Assembly (NCBI RefSeq): GCF_016097555.1
Contig: NC_054704.1
Location: 42,693,751 to 42,757,750 of the forward strand
DNA from: Gigantopelta aegis
Lineage: Eukaryota; Mollusca; Gastropoda; Neomphalida; Peltospiridae
Length of the DNA stretch: 64,000 bases
Reading direction: 5' to 3'
In this document: positions 58,057-64,000 of the stretch, piece by piece
Layout: every line of letters begins with the position of its first letter
How positions within the stretch are numbered: the first letter of the stretch is position 1
The notes under the pieces: generated by a model
Told to the model about the DNA's origin: nothing
The model's database searches: none
What the model saw: only the letters and a program-made list of their open reading frames with translations
Position numbers and translations under genes: made by a program

Positions 58057-58457
58057 AAAGTAAAACGTTTGTTTTATTTAACGACGCCACTAGAGCACAT
58101 TGATTTTGTACCTTATCATCGGCTATTGGACGTCAAACATATGGTCATTCTGACACTGTTTTTAAGAGGAAACCCGCTACCGCCACATAGGATACTCTTT
58201 TACGACAGGCAGAAAAGGATCTTTTATTTGCACTTCCCACAGGCAGGATAGCACAAACCATGGCCTTTGTTGAACCAGTTATGGACCACTGGTCGGTGCA
58301 AGTGGTTTACACCTACCCACTGAGCCTTGCAGAGCACTCACTCAGGGTTTGGAGTCGGTATCTGAATTAAAAAGCTCATGCCTCGACTGGAATCCGAACC
58401 CAGTACCTACCAGTCTGTAGACCGATGGCCCAACCACTACGCCACCGAGGCCGGCCA
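58057..58457 (-). mobile_element. SINE, A-head with tail I, complete, with target-site duplication
   Basis: 401-bp minus-strand SINE flanked by taaagccaaagaa (58044-58056 and 58458-58470). Head, own strand: ccggcctcggtggcgtagtgg. Tail: gtttgttttatttaacgacg with ccactagagcacattg. Lies in an intron of the multi-EGF gene. Confidence 0.93.
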
Positions 58458-58820
58458 TAAAGCCAAAGAAGCACATGGCTGACTTCCTGAGTTGATCGTA
58501 TTGTTTCCACGTCTACTTACAACTTAGAGGTATAGGAGGAGGAGGTTGCATCTACGAGATAATGATACTATCCTTTTAAATGACTGCTGTCTATTCAGTA
58601 ACTGATCATTTGCAAAAAGGAATATATATTTCAGAACAAGATACATTTATGTAGTAAAAGCTCCCCCCTCCTCGCAACCGGTTCGAATTTTACTTTATCA
58701 CACGTATATTTTCAGGTTCTCCCTACTCTTTTCATATATTTCGTTATGTTATTTATTTCTGAAATAAATGTTGTGCCTAATATAATAATAATAGTAATAA
58801 TAATAATAATAATAAGTAAT
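58458..58820. other. No gene recognised
   Basis: AT-rich DNA ending in an (AAT)n microsatellite at about 58780-58815. Confidence 0.5.
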
Positions 58821-58963
58821 AGTTATACCCACACTTTACAAGGTGTATCGGTGAATATGTCTACAGTTTTGATCGTGAAGCCCTCGAGGCGAAGTTGAGG
58901 GGATTCTGACAACCAAAACTGTTGGGATATTCACCTATACACCGAGTACGTGTGGGTATAACT
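58821..58963. mobile_element. Foldback MITE (AGTTATACCCACAC termini)
   Basis: Perfect 14-bp inverted ends agttatacccacac / gtgtgggtataact, with longer imperfect arms (ggtgtatcggtgaatat, ctacagttttg). 143 bp, non-coding. A second, one-ended copy is at 59303-59383. Confidence 0.85.
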
Positions 58964-59302
58964 GACTTATACCCCACTTTAGGTCGAGTGAATTATTATT
59001 ATATCAGTTCTATGGCAATATGATGAATAACTCGAAAGTAATAAAACATGAAACGAAAATAACGTGAAGCATACGTCGTGACCCTCATATTTTGTTCTCC
59101 AGTATTGAAATTATTTCGTAGTTCTCCGTGTCGCACGTACAAATGCGATTTGATGCAAGTTTACCCTTGGCATTAGGGCTGTACTGGTATCGGAATGTAT
59201 TAAAACTCATGGACGTAGTTATATTTTCTAGGGATGGGAACAGTGTGGAGAAATTAAGAAGTAAAATACCATCCCCGAGAAAGAAAAATATGTTTAAGTA
59301 AT
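58964..59302. other. No gene recognised
   Basis: No exon, RNA gene or defined repeat supported. Confidence 0.5.
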
Positions 59303-59383
59303 AGTTATACCCACACTTTACTTCGCCTCGGAGGACCCACGACCAAAACTGTAGGGATGTTCACCGATACACCGAGTATCTAG
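59303..59383. mobile_element. Foldback MITE (AGTTATACCCACAC), partial copy
   Basis: Begins agttatacccacactttact and includes 'gaccaaaactgtagggatgt' and 'tcaccgatacaccgagta', that is, the left end and right arm of 58821-58963, but has no right terminus. Confidence 0.7.
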
Positions 59384-59857
59384 TTAAATGGAACTAATTT
59401 TCTGTGCATTTAAATATTTGAACAATTAAGAAGATTTTAAATTCTAATTGCAGGAGGAGAAATGTTTTTTGGAGACATTTACGCTACTGATTCCCTCAAA
59501 TATGTCTAAGAACACGTAGTGTTGTATAATACAGGTTATGACAGCTGGTCGTGTACCACAAGGGAAAAATTCATCTACATTCTCCCAATATGGATACCTA
59601 AAGACTTTAGTCAAGTGTTGAAGCATTTAAAAGACAATGCGTTGCAACCAAACATCGCACGAACGTGACGGAAAGTGTTAGTAACGGACGCGCAGTTGTG
59701 CGCTTTTCCAAATGTGAACACATGGTCATCAAATATAAGAGAAACAACGGACATACCTTCCGGATTTCAATGTATGTTATACCAATAAAAGTTCATTGTA
59801 TTATTCATAATTTTTGTTTGTTTTTTGTTTTGTTTTAAATACAGGTGTAGTTAAATG
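59384..59857. other. No gene recognised
   Basis: AT-rich; no supported feature. Confidence 0.5.
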
Positions 59858-59945
59858 AAAAATGTAGGTGTATCATGATACAGCTACACTTTTAGAGGAC
59901 AAGTGTAGGTGTAACGGTGAATACACCTACACTTTTAACAAAAGA
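59858..59945. repeat. Compound palindrome
   Basis: aaatgtaggtgtatcatgat is followed by its near complement (acagctacacttt), and then 'aagtgtaggtgta' with 'tacacctacactt' forms a second hairpin. No terminal duplication was seen. Confidence 0.65.
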
Positions 59946-60661
59946 AACCATAACAACGAGACTGGAAGTGGGGCATAATTCGCCTATGATATGTGGAACT
60001 AGAAATAACATTTAATGATTTTTTTTTAAAGTTGGGGAATTTACTGGAGTAGGGTAGCTGACACGCCTACAACGCTAACTACAGCTCCGCACTTTGCATG
60101 CATTTTAACAGACATCGTGCTATAAATCTCTCATAGAAACTGCAGTGAATAAGTGTGCATGTGTAATTAGATGGTTGGCTCTGTTGGTTGAAATATTATG
60201 AAAATTAATTTTGCACTTTGTCATATGCAACCGATGCCACGACGAAAACCAATTTTTGTACATGGCTTGTTCTATTGGCTAAAATATTACAAAAACATAA
60301 TTTGAACTTTGTTATATGCCACCAATCAAAGCCATTTTGTCTTATATTGTAAAAGCGAATTGTGACGGACGGTCCTGCGTGTGCAAATAAGCCAGATAGA
60401 ATGAATATAGAATCAAACACTTATCTGATGATAACACCATTGAGCAGAATGACACTGAACCAGATACAGTTAACAGTTTGACAGAAATAAAACACAAGGA
60501 TGCAGTGGATTGTGTTTTAGAAAATATCGACCATATTTTGAATTTGAGGGAAATGGAAAACGAGCAGAAGGACATGTACATAATATTCTCGCTGGGTAAA
60601 AATTAAAGGACGGCAGAAGCCCCCCCCCCACCCCCATCCATCCACGCACCCACCCACCCCC

Positions 60662-60707
<46 letters not shown>

Positions 60708-61514
60708 GAAGAAGAAGAAAACAAAAAGGTGGGGAAACATGGTTACCGTTTAGGCTAGCCCGAGTTTTTGGGCTACGTGTAGGCCTATCGTGTGTTGGTC
60801 GATTTTGGAAAAAGACCCACCCCTTATTTTAATATTATTATTTTAATAAAGATTTCAAGATATCTAAAAATAATAAAGTTGTTTTTTTCAATATGATCAC
60901 CTAAATTAGGATACCATTTCTGTGTTCTTTTTATTTCTACATCGAATGAATCGATAGCATTAATATCGCCAGGTGATAAAAAGTAGTTTCGTTTTTGTAA
61001 AGGCAGTGTATATATAATTTGGTGCACAAGATAAATGCTTTTACTAAGGAACACTACCACTTCCGTTGTTTTTAGCGGTAATACCCCCAAAATTAAAAGT
61101 TTCTAATATTATATAAAGAATTGCCGATTAAACAAATGACATTCATCCGTTACGACAATCTATATCTGCAACTGAGAACAAAATATCAGACGAGAGTTAG
61201 TTAGTAGACACAAAAGACAGAATGACCGTTCTGATCACGTGACAAATTTGACGTCAAATAAGTGGTTTTTCAGTCGGAGACTGCCGAACGATAAAAATAA
61301 AGTGTTGTTATCGCTCAAATAAAATATAACTTTAATTGTGTGTATCAAACATACAAATGAATACTGGTATGGGACACAATAGAGGCTGTTAAAATAGTGT
61401 TCAATTACGTTACGGTAACTATCGTAAGCTTCTGAAGTTTTTCCACACCGGGGCTTGTTTTCTTTGATGTCGAGTGTGCAGACTGATCGATTTTGTTTCA
61501 GTGTGAAAAAAAAG
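59946..61514. other. No gene recognised; C-rich tract at 60620-60697
   Basis: AT-rich DNA with a C-rich low-complexity stretch ending in a 35-base C run (60663-60697). Poly-Gly and poly-His/Pro frames here are artefacts. No EGF exon was found in this interval. Confidence 0.5.
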
Positions 61515-61650
61515 TGTGCAATATGAAATAGCGGAGCCGGGTGCTGTAAAATATAGTAGGATGCGGGAAAATAAAGAGGGGTGGAGAAAAATAAAGGGGG
61601 CGGCAAAACACGAAAGCGGGGTGGCAATATGCAATAGCGGGCCGGCAGTC
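61515..61650. repeat. Degenerate ~20-bp minisatellite, G-rich
   Basis: Successive variants of 'aggggtggagaaaaataaag', 'ggggcggcaaaacacgaaag', 'cggggtggcaatatgcaata' and similar units. Explains the overlapping open frames on both strands. Confidence 0.6.
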
Positions 61651-62250
61651 CAGCTTAAATGGAGCAGCGAGAACACTTGTCACAACAGAAACAAAACTAT
61701 GTATATAACCATTCGACCCTTTTTCCACCCCAAGTACAAGGATACAACATGCCCCCTACCAACAGAAGAATGAAACGATATTGTTCGACAGTACGACACC
61801 AACAAAACATGAAATTACTCCATGGTGGATACAGGAATCTGAATAAAGTGGAGTGGGGTGCAATATGTAACAGAAATATGAAAACAAATTGGTGCGAAAT
61901 GTCGTAGTTCACTAAATTTCATATATTTCACTAATTAGAATTGCATTCATGTATGGGATGTGTAGATTTATTCTTTTTTATTTTTTTTAAAAAGAAAGAA
62001 ATCTGAATATATAACTTAAAATACTGGGTAAACAGAAAATAAAAAAGTACCGATTCCAAATCTATTGATTTCATTTAAATTGGGCGGGAAGTAACCTAGA
62101 ATAAGGTAATAACGTTAAAAATTCATTTTGATGTCGTCTAGTTTGATGCTGAAAAAGTGACGTCAATATATGCATGTCTGTTTTGTTGTTTTAATGTGTG
62201 AAGCCTTTCCGCTGGTTCAAGCCTCAAGAGGTTTGTTACAACTTTTAAAC
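61651..62250. other. No gene recognised
   Basis: No supported exon; short frames lack family signatures. Confidence 0.5.
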
Positions 62251-62767
62251 CAACATCATACTACTGACAAACTTCTCCAATTCGCAGTTGATTTTTTGTT
62301 TGTTCTACAAACTGTCGTTGGTTTTTTTGTGGTTTCGTTTGGTTTTATAAAATAACAAGTGATTAAATATACTACATTTTACCTAATAATATATGCCGCC
62401 TAACCCAAAAAGGCGAGTGGCTAAAACTATGACGGGGGGTGGGGCTGGGGGTGGCGGCTCACTACCCCCGTCCCCACCACAATACCAAAACAATTTGATA
62501 TATTGACCGATTTAGTGTTTTATTTTTAGTAGCTCATTCTTGTTTTTGCTTTTGAATAATTTTAGCTATTATGCATAGCAGCTGCAAGCTTGCGGTAGTT
62601 GGCAGGTAGATTCAAGTGATTGGCAACCCGGGTGTCAACGTCATACCGAATATCATACTATTGACAAACCTCTCCAATTCGCAGTTGATTTTGCGTTTGT
62701 CCTATATTCTGCTGCTGGCTTTGTTTTCATAAAATAACAGGTGATTAAATGTACTACATTTTTAAAT
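62251..62767. repeat. Two direct copies of a ~125-bp repeat around a G/C-rich hairpin
   Basis: 62251-62383 and 62649-62767 share 'catcatactactgacaaact', 'tctccaattcgcagttgatt' and 'ataaaataacaagtgattaa'. Between them, 62430-62483, 'ggggggtggggctggggg' faces 'cccccgtccccacc', a strong G-rich/C-rich hairpin. Confidence 0.7.
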
Positions 62768-63195
62768 CACAGTTCAAATCTGTCCCAGTTTGATATTCAA
62801 TTCTGGTCTACTGACTTTTTAACTAAATTGAGAAGCCCAGGCCTGGTTTTGTTACAAGTAGCAGATGAGCCAGTGTTTATCTGTGGTGGTTGGTTTTGAT
62901 GCAATTTGTATGGTTTATGGGTTTCAGTTCACCTAAGTGGTCTTCTAATTCTCGATCAGTTTCAGGTGTGTGTTTTTTTTAAACCGTGCTGAATATCTTC
63001 TAGGGTTTAAAGCACTAAACAAAAGACAACAATACTCATTGAAATTATGTTTGTTAATCGAATTTCTGTCAAATCGAATAATTTCGGATTTAATAATGCC
63101 TTTAAAAAAAATTGTAAACTGTTACATCCCAAAATACAACTCACTGATTTGATAGTCTAGCCGTAAGTTTGATATTAACTGGTTTGGAATATGGG

Positions 63196-63239
<44 letters not shown>

Positions 63240-63546
63240 TCGTGATATCTGAGTTATACGAGACAACATCTATTTAATTTCTTTAAAGCAGCCTTTCATT
63301 TCAGGACACAGATAAATGAAAACTTTGGACAAACGCATTGACCCATAGCACAACCACTCACCTGCTCATACATGTCTCGGTCAAATCCAAAATCATTTGT
63401 GTTTAGGGTTACCAGTTCATTCATGTTTTTATTTGCCATGACTGGATCCGAGTACTTAACTAATGATCTTAACAGAATCAATGTCCACACCAATACCCAT
63501 GATGGTGTACATGGAGTTAATATCTAGGGTACAAAACATGAATATG

Positions 63547-63605
<59 letters not shown>

Positions 63606-63706
63606 CTACCACAACAGGCCACACCAACCGAGGACCTATTCTCTGAACACTGTACCACTGAACTGTAACATGTTCTTGGTAATATGTGCATAATACACAT
63701 GAATAC
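62768..63706. other. No gene recognised; two (AT)n tracts
   Basis: Contains (AT)n at 63199-63236 and 63549-63602. No exon supported between the EGF module exons. Confidence 0.55.
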
Positions 63707-63856
63707 CTTGTGTGCAGTCATCCCCTTTCCATCCTGGTTGACATCCTTCTGAACACCTCCCTGTATCTGTAGGGCATGAACTATTTTTTGTAGAAGCACA
63801 CTTTCGGTCATCACATCTCTTGTTACAAGCAGGACCGTACTTCCATGGCTCACATA
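63707..63856 (-). CDS. EGF-like module exon of a multi-EGF (MEGF/SREC-like) protein
   Basis: A 150-bp minus-strand exon (acceptor tttgtatcag, donor GTATTC), phase 1 at both ends, the same length and phase as 57346-57495. It encodes CEPWKYGPACNKRCDDRKC, then ASTKNSSCPTDTGR and CSEGCQPGWKGDDCTQ. Cysteine spacing is C-x8-C-x3-C-x4-C-x7-C-x6-C-x3-C-x8-C, again a laminin-type EGF repeat. Transcription runs right to left, so this module precedes the one at 57346. The 6-kb interval between them is intron with MITEs and a SINE. The two modules share the YGP-C-NK-x-C and GWKG-x-DC-TQ frame but differ elsewhere. Likely an extracellular part of a type I membrane receptor; the rest of the gene is outside the window. 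Confidence 0.85.
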
Positions 63857-64000
63857 CTGATACAAACCAAACAAAATATTATTGAAACAAAATCTCAGCA
63901 AAGTACAATAAGTATGACCCATGAGCCATCCAGCGAACCATTAATTTACAGGGATAAAATAAATCATGTCAGTCCAGCAGGATGGATGCAAATTAAGACC
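63857..64000. other. Intron upstream of the EGF exon
   Basis: Intronic DNA continuing past the window edge; no further exon visible. Confidence 0.5.

Noticed and set aside
60470..60724. Poly-glycine frame on the minus strand
   Set aside because: Produced by the C-rich tract ending at 60697; no family signature.
63524..63922. 132-codon minus-strand frame over the EGF exon
   Set aside because: It is a different frame from the EGF module, crosses both splice sites and runs into (AT)n as Tyr-Ile repeats.

Overview
This is a piece of an animal nuclear genome, almost certainly a mollusc and most likely a gastropod. It is AT-rich, has spliceosomal introns, and is packed with tRNA-derived SINEs, palindromic MITEs and minisatellites. 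The best lineage clue is a 4.2 kb block of mitochondrial DNA (NUMT) with the gene order cox3-K-A-R-N-I-nad3-S1-nad2-cox1, which is the conserved molluscan arrangement. Species cannot be named from sequence alone. Real protein-coding content is low: most open frames in the window lie in repeats.

Layout. (1) 1-16 kb: no recognisable exon; SINEs, a hAT-like element (2781-3888), foldback MITEs and short tandem duplications. (2) 16.0-47.8 kb: dispersed plus-strand exons. Two (16005-16063 and 17174-17262) encode the middle of a ferlin-family C2A domain and are phase-compatible. Two more (44639-44748 and 47683-47812) are phase-compatible with each other, encode an acidic, Ala/Asp-rich low-complexity stretch, and could be the linker after C2A of the same gene. 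The roughly 27 kb between the two pairs is presumably intron. It holds minisatellites (68-bp unit at 18.6-19.6 kb, 41-bp unit at 25.3-25.8 kb, 99-bp unit at 39.4-40.0 kb, 78-bp unit at 40.7 kb), the NUMT (about 33.07-37.29 kb) and a nearly intact Tc1-like transposon (42594-44194). The exons for the rest of C2A were not found by eye. (3) 49.3-51.1 kb: an 82-bp-unit minisatellite array of about 21 copies. (4) 57113-57312: exactly 200 N, a scaffold join, so order and orientation across it are not proven. (5) 57.3-64 kb: minus-strand exons of a multi-EGF (MEGF/SREC-like) protein: two complete 150-bp, phase 1-1, eight-cysteine modules (57346-57495 and 63707-63856) and one truncated, cysteine-losing copy (57870-57966).

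The NUMT reads through intact nad3, nad2 and cox1 frames in the invertebrate mitochondrial code (TGA as Trp, AGA/AGG as Ser), with eight recognisable tRNAs. Only the truncated cox3 shows a frameshift. After cox1 it carries plus-strand trnF and trnT instead of cox2. It is therefore either a young insertion or an assembly intrusion, and it may record an unusual mitochondrial gene order.

The mobile DNA is informative. Several SINEs share one core but combine different tRNA-like heads with two different 3' tails. Nested insertions with clear target-site duplications give a relative chronology; in one case a paralogous empty site is present in the same window. I found no bacterial-type operon, CRISPR array, defence system, or convincing viral or toxin gene.
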